25,446 bases of DNA. It comes from HXMU1420-2 sp040830545. GTDB taxonomy: Bacteria; Pseudomonadota; Alphaproteobacteria; Rhodobacterales; Rhodobacteraceae. The stretch is from contig JBFOMB010000054.1 in assembly GCA_040830545.1 (NCBI GenBank), positions 1 through 25,446 of the forward strand, given 5' to 3'. The position numbers and the translations under genes were made by a program. The notes under the pieces are model-generated. The model was given only the letters and a program-made list of their open reading frames with translations, did not search any database and was not told the DNA's origin. Within the stretch, counting starts at the first letter, position 1, and each line of letters begins with the position of its first letter. Shown here piece after piece: positions 7,201 through 13,287 of the stretch.

Positions 7201-8374
7201 GGCCGTTTGGCGTCCCACCAGACGCTGTGACGCGGGCGCGCAGTTCTGCGGCCAACGGACCAAGCTGTTCGATGCTGGCGGGCGGCAGGCGCTGGAGCGA
7301 AGACAGACGACCCAGCACACCGGGTGCCGCCTCGATCTCGTCATCTGATGGTGGGTCTGGGGCGTCGACAATGGCGGGTTTCGGTGGACCTGCTTCGACC
7401 ACTTCCTCTTTCGGCTCGGTTTCGACCTCGGGCTCTGGATCCGGTTCCTGTCGCGCACCGCGGTGCAGGAAAGAGGGAAGTTTCGGCTGCTCCGGTAAAT
7501 CGTCGAACAGGCCCGGCTCCATTGGCTCGGACACGGATTTCGACCGGACACGGCGCGGCTTCGCTTTGGCCTCCACCGTTTCGGGCGCTGATTCTTCGGT
7601 CTCGGGGTCGGGTGATTCCGCGCCCGTTGCAATGTCGGGTGCAGGTGCATCGGCGACTGCTTCAACCGGCTCTTCTGTCCCTTCTGCGGGGGCCGGAGTG
7701 ACCTCCTGATCTTCTGGCGCGGGCGTCACACTGGCGGGCGAGGCCGCATCTGACACGATGTCCGTTTTGCCGTCGTCGACGGCCGTTTCGGGCGCGTCTG
7801 CTGGTTCGTCGCTGACTGCGTCTTGCGGGTCCGGCACACGCTCATCCGCCGCTGCGCTGTCCGTCTTCGCTGCAGTCTGGTCAACCGGTTCGGGCGCGGG
7901 TTCAGTCGGGGCGGATCGGGTTTTGCGGCTTTGGAAGGTCAGTACATTTGGCGGGTCTTCCACCGGCGCGGCATCTTCGACCAGCGGGGCCTCGGCCTCC
8001 GGTTCCGGTGTGGGCGGTGTCGCGGTTATTTCGGGCGTTTCGGTTGGTTGTGCCTCGATCACGTTGTTGTCCTGTGTCTCGGCCTCTGCATCTTCGCCAT
8101 CAATCGGACGAGAGAATGAAGAAACGTGGTCAACCCCCTTTTCCCGCAACACTTTTTGCACGCCCTTGATGGTCATTCCATCGTCATGCAACAGCGCCTT
8201 GATCCCCCCGATCAGCAGCATGTCGGCGGGGCGATAATACCTGCGCCCGCCCGCGCGCTTCACCGGTTTAACCTGTGTGAATTTGCTTTCCCAGAAGCGC
8301 AGCACATGAGCCTGCACATCCAGCCAATCCGCGACTTCGCTGATCGTGCGGAACGCGTCGGGCGCCTTTTTCAT
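7193..8374 (-). CDS. MerR-family transcriptional regulator with a long acidic tail
   Basis: 393 residues. The N-terminal MerR-type winged helix occupies about residues 8–80: FRTISEVADWLDVQAHVLRF is the helix-turn-helix, and GGRRYYRPADMLLIGGIKAL is the wing and third helix. The remaining roughly 300 residues are low complexity, dominated by Glu, Pro, Ala, Asp and Thr. They lack the cysteines of metal-sensing MerR proteins or a recognisable effector domain. The last about 45 residues look helical again (GVLGRLSSLQRLPPASIEQL). It starts 9 bp after the ihfA stop, so the two are almost surely co-transcribed. Genes of this kind next to ihfA are common in alphaproteobacteria; I know no defined target. 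DNA binding is well supported, the inducer unknown. Confidence 0.9.
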   Translation of the reverse strand: MKKAPDAFRTISEVADWLDVQAHVLRFWESKFTQVKPVKRAGGRRYYRPADMLLIGGIKALLHDDGMTIKGVQKVLREKGVDHVSSFSRPIDGEDAEAETQDNNVIEAQPTETPEITATPPTPEPEAEAPLVEDAAPVEDPPNVLTFQSRKTRSAPTEPAPEPVDQTAAKTDSAAADERVPDPQDAVSDEPADAPETAVDDGKTDIVSDAASPASVTPAPEDQEVTPAPAEGTEEPVEAVADAPAPDIATGAESPDPETEESAPETVEAKAKPRRVRSKSVSEPMEPGLFDDLPEQPKLPSFLHRGARQEPDPEPEVETEPKEEVVEAGPPKPAIVDAPDPPSDDEIEAAPGVLGRLSSLQRLPPASIEQLGPLAAELRARVTASGGTPNGPA

Positions 8375-8383
8375 CGAAATGGC

Positions 8384-8686
8384 CTAGCTTTTGTTTCCAG
8401 CCGCAACGCGGTCTTTCATCAGGTGAGACGGGCGGAAGGTCAGAACCCGGCGGGGTTGAATTGGCACTTCTTCACCGGTCTTTGGATTGCGTCCCATACG
8501 AGCCGATTTTTCGCGAACGCTGAACGTGCCGAAAGACGAAATCTTTACCTGTTCACCACGTACAAGCGCATCGGAAATGTGTTCCAGCATACTTTCGACC
8601 AGCTGCGAACTTTCGTTGCGCGACAGCCCGACCTCGCGAAAAACAGCCTCGCTCAGGTCCATGCGCGTCAGAGTTTTCGAACCCAT
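8384..8686 (-). CDS. ihfA: Integration host factor subunit alpha
   Basis: A 100-residue HU/IHF-fold DNA-bending protein. It forms a heterodimer with IHF-beta and introduces sharp bends used in recombination, replication and sigma54-type regulation. The N-terminal helices include TLTRMDLSEAVFREVGLSRN. The beta-arm carries SSFGTFSVREKSARMGRNPK and GEEVPIQPRRVLTF, the conserved intercalating-proline region at about residues 65–75. The alpha rather than beta assignment follows the TLTRxDL start and the RNPKTGEEVPI arm. It is the first gene of a two-gene unit with the MerR-type regulator and has its own strong candidate promoter. Confidence 0.95.
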   Translation of the reverse strand: MGSKTLTRMDLSEAVFREVGLSRNESSQLVESMLEHISDALVRGEQVKISSFGTFSVREKSARMGRNPKTGEEVPIQPRRVLTFRPSHLMKDRVAAGNKS

Positions 8687-8708
8687 TCTATTCCCCGTTG
8701 TTTTCAGC

Positions 8709-8738
8709 AGGATAGGGGCACTGATTTCTGGCTGTCAA
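8709..8738 (-). promoter_or_regulatory. Promoter of ihfA–merR
   Basis: On the minus strand there is a perfect −35 TTGACA (8738–8733), an 18-base spacer and TATCCT (8714–8709). Initiation is expected near 8702, giving a short leader with GGGGAA before the ihfA ATG at 8686. This is the best consensus match seen in the window. Confidence 0.55.
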
Positions 8739-8784
8739 TGTCCAAGCATTGCAATAGTTTGCTTCGGCAGATTGATGCGTGAGG

Positions 8785-9756
8785 TTACCAGCGCAAAACA
8801 ACCGATCCCCAGGCCAGACCGCCGCCGATGGCTTCGGTTACCAGTAGGTCGCCGGTTTTGATCTGTCCGCGCGCATGTCCGACTGACAGCGCCAGCGGGA
8901 TGGAGGCCGCAGATGTGTTGCCGTGATCCTGCACGGTGACAACCACGCGGTCCATGGGCACGCCCATCTTCTTGGCAGTGCCCTGGATGATTCGGATGTT
9001 GGCCTGATGCGGCACGATCCAGTCCACGTCGGACCCATTCAGTCCGACACGCTCCAACGCGGTTTCCGCGGTTGCCGTCAGTTTTTCCACTGCGTGACGG
9101 AACACCTGATTTCCCTGCATTCGCAGATGGCCGGTCGACTGAGTGCTGACGCCGCCGTCGACATAAAGCAGGTCGCGATGCCGTCCGTCAGAGTTCAGAT
9201 CGGTGGACAGAATGCCCCGGTCGTCCGTGGTGCCGTCGCCCTGCTGCGCCTCAAGCACCAGCGCGCCCGCGCCGTCGCCGAACAGCACGCAGGTGGAACG
9301 GTCCGTCCAATCCATGATTCGGGAAAACGTTTCCGCCCCGATGACCAGCACACGTTCCGCCTGGCCCGACAGGATCAGCGCGTTGGCGTTGGACAGGGCA
9401 AAAACAAACCCGGCGCAGACCGCCTGAACGTCAAAGGCAAAACCGCGTGTCATGCCCAGTTGTGCCTGCACCATGGTGGCCGCAGAGGGAAAGGTCAGGT
9501 CAGCGGTGGAGGTCGCCAGAACGATGGCGTCGACGTCGGAAACCTCCATCCCGGCCATGTCCAGCGCGTTTCGCGCGGCGGCGGTGGCCATGGACGATGT
9601 CGTTTCATCCTCGCCCGCAAAATGACGGCGTTCGATACCACTGCGCGAGCGAATCCATTCGTCCGTTGTGTCCAGTGAGGTCTCAAACTCCGCGTTGGGC
9701 ACAATCCGTTGTGGAAGATAATGACCGACCCCTCTGACGACCGCGCGTGTTTGCAT
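8785..9756 (-). CDS. fabH: Beta-ketoacyl-ACP synthase III
   Basis: Initiates type II fatty-acid synthesis by condensing acetyl-CoA with malonyl-ACP. The 323-residue product shows the full catalytic triad of the family: Cys114 in VQAVCAGFVFAL, His250 in VPHQANIRII and Asn280 in HGNTSAASIP. The DRSTCVLFGDGAGALVLEA segment is also typical. The frame could start one codon earlier at a TTG (9759), but the ATG at 9756 gives the usual MQTRAVVRGVGHYLP start. The gene begins 20 bp after plsX and belongs to the rpmF–plsX–fabH cluster, which couples ribosomal protein, phospholipid and fatty-acid synthesis in many bacteria. Confidence 0.96.
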   Translation of the reverse strand: MQTRAVVRGVGHYLPQRIVPNAEFETSLDTTDEWIRSRSGIERRHFAGEDETTSSMATAAARNALDMAGMEVSDVDAIVLATSTADLTFPSAATMVQAQLGMTRGFAFDVQAVCAGFVFALSNANALILSGQAERVLVIGAETFSRIMDWTDRSTCVLFGDGAGALVLEAQQGDGTTDDRGILSTDLNSDGRHRDLLYVDGGVSTQSTGHLRMQGNQVFRHAVEKLTATAETALERVGLNGSDVDWIVPHQANIRIIQGTAKKMGVPMDRVVVTVQDHGNTSAASIPLALSVGHARGQIKTGDLLVTEAIGGGLAWGSVVLRW

Positions 9757-9776
9757 CAATTCTGTACCTGTCGTTG

Positions 9777-10880
9777 TCAGTCCGCAGCGGACGAGACGGA
9801 TGGATGTGCGGCATCTTGAGAAGCCGAAGCTGCAGTGGCAACCTTTTGCGCCAGCTTTTGGGAGAAACCGGATTGCGCCAGTTCAAAGGCCAGCTTTACC
9901 GCAGCGGAAACGCCTGTGGCATCTGCGCTGCCATGGGATTTCACGACCGTGCCGTTCAGCCCCAGAAACACGCCACCGTTCACACGGCGAGGGTCGATCC
10001 GTTTGCGCAGACGGTAGAGCGACGTCAGCGCCAGCAGAGACGCGAGGCGGGACAGAGGGGAATAGCGGAACGCTTCACGCAGCAATTCACCGATCAGGCT
10101 GGCGGTGCCTTCACCCGTTTTTATCGCGACATTGCCGGTAAACCCGTCGGTGACGATCACATCGGCCACGTCACCGGGAATATCGCCGCCCTCGACGAAC
10201 CCGACATAGTCGAATCGTCCTTGTTCGGCTTGCGCCTCGATCAGGTCATGCGCCTCACGCAGTTCCGCGCGGCCTTTGTGTTCTTCGGTGCCGACATTCA
10301 GCAGCCCGATACGAGGACGCTGCAACCCCAGACCGTTGCGTGCATAAGACGCGCCCATCATGGCGTATTGCAGAAGGTCGGTGGCATCCGCGCGAATATC
10401 CGCGCCAACGTCCAGCATCACGTTGAACCCTTGCGGATTGCGCGAGGGCCAGAGTACGGCAATGGCTGGCCGATTCACGCCGGGCAGTTTGCGCAGGCGG
10501 ATCATGCTGAGCGCCATCAGCGCGCCGGTATTTCCGCACGACACGGCCACGGTCGCTTCGCCGTTGCGGACGGATTCGACGGCGGACCACATCGACGTAC
10601 CCTTGCCGTGGCGCACCACTTGGCTGGGTTTGTCTTCCATTGAAACGACGCCGTCTGCATCGCGAATCTCGACGCGATCTTTCAGGCCGCGTCGACGCGC
10701 GACCAAACCCTCCAATTCGGCCTTGGGGCCGTGGAGAATGAACCCAATATCAGGATTCTTGCTGGCAGACTTGTAGATACCGGCCACCACAGCGGCGGGA
10801 CCGGCATCCCCGCCCATCGCATCGACGGAGATGACTGTGCGGCCCGGCGCGTGAACGCTGTGGTTAGGCTCGGACGTCAT
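9777..10880 (-). CDS. plsX: Phosphate acyltransferase PlsX
   Basis: Converts acyl-ACP and phosphate to acyl-phosphate, the acyl donor for PlsY in phosphatidic-acid synthesis. It is a soluble, peripherally membrane-associated enzyme. The 367-residue product shows the family blocks ISVDAMGGDAGPAAVVAG, VSCGNTGALMALS, LLNVGTEEHKG, FVEGGDIPGDVADVIVTDGF, GNVAIKTGEG and GLNGTVVKSHGSA. The extreme C-terminus (after about residue 345) is an alanine/serine-rich tail. It lies 21 bp after rpmF and 20 bp before fabH, with no obvious promoter between, so all three are probably one transcript. Confidence 0.96.
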   Translation of the reverse strand: MTSEPNHSVHAPGRTVISVDAMGGDAGPAAVVAGIYKSASKNPDIGFILHGPKAELEGLVARRRGLKDRVEIRDADGVVSMEDKPSQVVRHGKGTSMWSAVESVRNGEATVAVSCGNTGALMALSMIRLRKLPGVNRPAIAVLWPSRNPQGFNVMLDVGADIRADATDLLQYAMMGASYARNGLGLQRPRIGLLNVGTEEHKGRAELREAHDLIEAQAEQGRFDYVGFVEGGDIPGDVADVIVTDGFTGNVAIKTGEGTASLIGELLREAFRYSPLSRLASLLALTSLYRLRKRIDPRRVNGGVFLGLNGTVVKSHGSADATGVSAAVKLAFELAQSGFSQKLAQKVATAASASQDAAHPSVSSAAD

Positions 10881-10901
10881 CTGTTTTAGACGCGGTCGGC
10901 G

Positions 10902-11108
10902 TTACGCCGCGTCTTCTTCCAGGTCGATCTCGTCATTCTGAGCAATGATCTCGCGATCATCGTAATGGCCGCAGGCCGCGCAAACGTGGTGCGGGCGCTT
11001 CAGCTCGCCACAGTTCGGGCACTCGTTCGGGTTCGCAGCGACCAGCGCATCATGCGCGCGGCGGTTGTTGCGGCGCGATTTCGATACTTTGTTCTGTTGG
11101 ACAGCCAT
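10902..11108 (-). CDS. rpmF: 50S ribosomal protein L32
   Basis: A 68-residue ribosomal protein with the expected start MAVQQNKVSKSRRNNRRAHD. It carries a four-cysteine zinc ribbon: Cys30 and Cys33 (CPNC), Cys43 and Cys46 (CAAC). It is therefore the zinc-containing (C+) form, which some bacteria replace with a cysteine-free paralogue under zinc starvation. The C-terminus is acidic. A GAAGGTTGAG ribosome-binding stretch precedes the ATG. It leads the rpmF–plsX–fabH unit. Confidence 0.97.
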   Translation of the reverse strand: MAVQQNKVSKSRRNNRRAHDALVAANPNECPNCGELKRPHHVCAACGHYDDREIIAQNDEIDLEEDAA

Positions 11109-11189
11109 GTCTCAACCTTCGTTCGTTCGGGGGCCTTTCGATGACCGTATGGCCCGGCGTTTCAATTCTCTCTCGGCAGCGCGACAAGC

Positions 11190-11218
11190 GTTTAGGGCCT
11201 CGCCCGCGCCTTGTCCAA
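11190..11218 (-). promoter_or_regulatory. Candidate proximal promoter of rpmF–plsX–fabH
   Basis: On the minus strand TTGGAC (11218–11213), a 17-base GC-rich spacer and CTAAAC (11195–11190) predict initiation near 11183, with a 75-nt leader before rpmF. Confidence 0.4.
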
Positions 11219-11240
11219 CCGTTTGTCCGATGAGGGCGCG

Positions 11241-11268
11241 AAAATACTGTCTTTCACGCGCGGTGCAA
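11241..11268 (-). promoter_or_regulatory. Candidate distal promoter of rpmF–plsX–fabH
   Basis: On the minus strand TTGCAC (11268–11263), a 16-base spacer and TATTTT (11246–11241) form a second promoter-like pair upstream of the proximal one. Together they account for much of the 196-bp gap between yceD and rpmF, which holds no ORF I would support. Confidence 0.35.
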
Positions 11269-11304
11269 GGGAAAACTTCACGGGTTTCGCGCGGCTGTGA
11301 CGCG

Positions 11305-11874
11305 CTAATCCTCGTCTTGCGATTTCAACTGATCCCGCAATCCGGCCAGCCCGGCAAAAGGTCGTGTATCCTCATCTTTCATCGGCGTTGTGCCGGGTTC
11401 GGCAAACACCGCTTCACCCAGATCTACGCCGTCTGCGCGGGGGTAAGGTGGCAGGTGCAACGCCAGGGCCTCTGCCAACACCGAATCCAGGTCGATTTCA
11501 GCTGTCAGGGGTTCTGTCGTATCATCCTCGGGCATCTCAGCCTCAGCCTCGTCTGGGTAGGTGAACCCCTTGACGTAGCGGCGGTCGATTCGCGTGTCGA
11601 TGCGGGTGGTGACAGGGTCGAGCGTTACAACACAGGGCTGCACCACGGTGGCCCCAAGCATGCCGGTCAGCGTCCAGTCATTGCGCCCTTCGGCCACGAC
11701 CTCGCCCTGAAAACGCAGTTTTTTCAGCGCGATCAGGTCCAGTGCCTTAGCCAAGGCAGCACGTTCTGTCTCATCCAGCGTCAGATCAAACAGGTTGGGT
11801 TTGTTTTCGGCCAGATCGGCCACGCGCATCAGATTGGGTTGGGTCACTGTTTGAAGTCGTTTCTTGAATCGCAT
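11305..11874 (-). CDS. yceD: DUF177 / YceD-family protein
   Basis: 189 residues, matching the YceD (DUF177) family normally encoded directly upstream of rpmF. The family's molecular role is still poorly defined; it has been linked to large ribosomal subunit/23S rRNA accumulation in plants and bacteria. Visible features are LIALKKLRFQGEVVAEGRND and the hallmark block TGMLGATVVQPCVVTLDPVT at about residues 70–90, then an acidic segment (PDEAEAEMPEDDTTEP) and a short conserved tail with LPPYPRADG. The ATG at 11874 lacks a strong ribosome site. A second ATG 15 codons in (MRVADLAENKP) is a credible alternative start. The gap to rpmF is unusually long (196 bp). Confidence 0.88.
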   Translation of the reverse strand: MRFKKRLQTVTQPNLMRVADLAENKPNLFDLTLDETERAALAKALDLIALKKLRFQGEVVAEGRNDWTLTGMLGATVVQPCVVTLDPVTTRIDTRIDRRYVKGFTYPDEAEAEMPEDDTTEPLTAEIDLDSVLAEALALHLPPYPRADGVDLGEAVFAEPGTTPMKDEDTRPFAGLAGLRDQLKSQDED

Positions 11875-11892
11875 ATTCCAGTTCTGCTAATC

Positions 11893-11921
11893 GGGATAGA
11901 AGGCGTCTGACGCCAACACAA
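11893..11921 (-). promoter_or_regulatory. Candidate yceD promoter with a palindrome in its spacer
   Basis: On the minus strand TTGTGT (11921–11916) and TATCCC (11898–11893) are 17 bases apart, predicting initiation near 11886, 12 nt before the yceD ATG. The spacer contains a perfect 13-base palindrome at 11902–11914 (GGCGTC-T-GACGCC on the plus strand), a possible operator. Confidence 0.4.
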
Positions 11922-11931
11922 GAGGGCGGGC

Positions 11932-12417
11932 ATGATCGGGATTACAAAGCACCGTAGGGCAGGGCACCGACGTGTCGTGCAGGCGTTGGCTGCCGTCTCG
12001 GTCGTGGCGCTGCTGGCATCCTGCTCGCAAGAGCTGCGCAAACACGGCTACATTCCACCGCCCGAGGATCTGGAACAGATCAAGGTGGGGGTCAGCACGC
12101 GAGACAGTGTTGTGGAAACCATCGGCACGCCGTCTTCGCAAGGCGTGCTGGAGGAAAGCGGTTACATCTACGTCACGGACTATGCCCGCAAATATGGGTT
12201 CCGTGCCCAGCAGATCGTGCGGCGTGAGGCGCTGTTGATCAGTTTCGACGGGCGCGGTGTCGTCAGCAACGTGGAACGGTTCGATCTCTCAGACGGTCGC
12301 GTTGTCGTGCTGGACCGGCGCGTGACGGATACAGGGGCCACCGACAACACCTTCCTGCGTCAGTTGATTGGCAACCTCGGCAACTTCAACCCGGCACTGG
12401 CCTCAGATCCCAGCTGA
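11932..12417 (+). CDS. bamE: BamE/SmpA/OmlA-type outer-membrane lipoprotein
   Basis: Small lipoprotein of the BAM complex, which folds beta-barrel proteins into the outer membrane. The 161-residue product has an N-terminal signal with basic residues (KHRRAGHRR), a hydrophobic core (VVQALAAVSVVALLA) and a lipobox LASC with the acylated Cys at residue 31. Residues 39–130 form the SmpA/OmlA fold: GYIPPPEDLEQIKVGVSTRD, where the turn before helix 1 is typical, then VVETIGTPSS and SGYIYVTDYARKYGFR. The C-terminal extension after residue 130 is longer than in E. coli BamE, which is usual in alphaproteobacteria. It is divergent from yceD across a 57-bp gap. Confidence 0.88.
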   Translation: MIGITKHRRAGHRRVVQALAAVSVVALLASCSQELRKHGYIPPPEDLEQIKVGVSTRDSVVETIGTPSSQGVLEESGYIYVTDYARKYGFRAQQIVRREALLISFDGRGVVSNVERFDLSDGRVVVLDRRVTDTGATDNTFLRQLIGNLGNFNPALASDPS

Positions 12418-12506
12418 TCCTGACCGGTTCGATGTCACGCCGGTGTCGCAACTTGTGTGATAGCCCGACGGTGACTACGTTACTGGGAAGATCGCAGGAG
12501 GTTGTG

Positions 12507-13247
12507 ATGCAGGTCGCGATGCCTCAATTGACCAAAGGCCGGTATCGCGCGCGTGGCACCCGGGCTGCGGAGGACATTCACGCGGCACAGTCCCTGCGTA
12601 CGTTGGCGTTTGGAACGGCAGGGCGGGATCAGGACCTTTTTGACGACACCTGCGTGCACGTTCTGATCGAGGATGTTCAGACCGACACGCTGGTCTGCTG
12701 TTTCCGAATGCTGCTGCTGCGCGATGGTGGCGACATTCCGGCCTGTTATTCCGCCCAGTTTTACGAGCTGTCAGCGCTCAAGACTTATGATGGACGCATG
12801 GTCGAGATGGGGCGATTCTGCATTCACCCGGACTGGAGCGACCCGGACATCCTGCGCGTGGCCTGGGGTGCGATGACAGTGTTCGTGGATCAGAACGACA
12901 TAGGCATGCTGTTTGGGTGTTCGTCCTTCGCAGGGACCGAAACAGCAGAGTATCTGGATGCCTTTGCCATGCTGAAACACCGCCACCTTGCCCCCAAACG
13001 CTGGTTGCCGCAGGTGAAGGCGCCCAACGTGTTCCGGTTTGCCCAGCGGTTACGCCGCAAACCGGATGCCAAAAAGGCGATGCTGCGCATGCCACCGTTG
13101 CTGAAAACCTATCTGATGATGGGCGGTTGGGTCAGCGATCACGCCGTGGTGGACGATCACATGAACACGCTGCACGTGTTCACAGGAGTCGAGATTGGCG
13201 CGATTCCCCCAGCCCGAAAAAGGCTGCTGCGCGCGGTTGCAGGCTGA
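12507..13247 (+). CDS. olsB: L-ornithine N-alpha-acyltransferase (OlsB-like)
   Basis: 246-residue GNAT-fold acyltransferase. OlsB enzymes transfer a 3-hydroxyacyl group from ACP to the alpha-amino group of ornithine, giving lyso-ornithine lipid, the first step of phosphate-free ornithine lipid synthesis. Family-like features are AAEDIHAAQSLRTLAFG near residues 20–40, YELSALKTYDGRMVEMGRFC followed by HPDW at about 88–112, and LFGCSSFAGT. The ATG at 12507 has an excellent CAGGAGG site ending 5 bases before it. The frame stays open to 12432, but those residues look non-coding. The partner O-acyltransferase gene olsA is not next to it. A different hydroxyacyl-ACP-dependent GNAT enzyme cannot be excluded. 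Confidence 0.8.
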   Translation: MQVAMPQLTKGRYRARGTRAAEDIHAAQSLRTLAFGTAGRDQDLFDDTCVHVLIEDVQTDTLVCCFRMLLLRDGGDIPACYSAQFYELSALKTYDGRMVEMGRFCIHPDWSDPDILRVAWGAMTVFVDQNDIGMLFGCSSFAGTETAEYLDAFAMLKHRHLAPKRWLPQVKAPNVFRFAQRLRRKPDAKKAMLRMPPLLKTYLMMGGWVSDHAVVDDHMNTLHVFTGVEIGAIPPARKRLLRAVAG

Positions 13248-13252
13248 TCCGG

Positions 13253-13279
13253 TTGACCTTGGCGTGGCACAGCGATAGC
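13253..13279 (+). promoter_or_regulatory. Candidate leaderless promoter of the ABC-F gene
   Basis: TTGACC (13253–13258), 15 bases, then GATAGC (13274–13279), with the ATG only 8 bases further on at 13288. Initiation would fall at or within about two bases of the A of the ATG. No Shine-Dalgarno sequence precedes that ATG, which fits a leaderless mRNA. The spacing is shorter than ideal. Confidence 0.35.
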
Positions 13280-13287
13280 TGCCCCAT

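Noticed and set aside
9747..10643. 298-codon plus-strand frame opposite plsX
   Set aside because: Antisense shadow; plsX carries all its family motifs on the minus strand.
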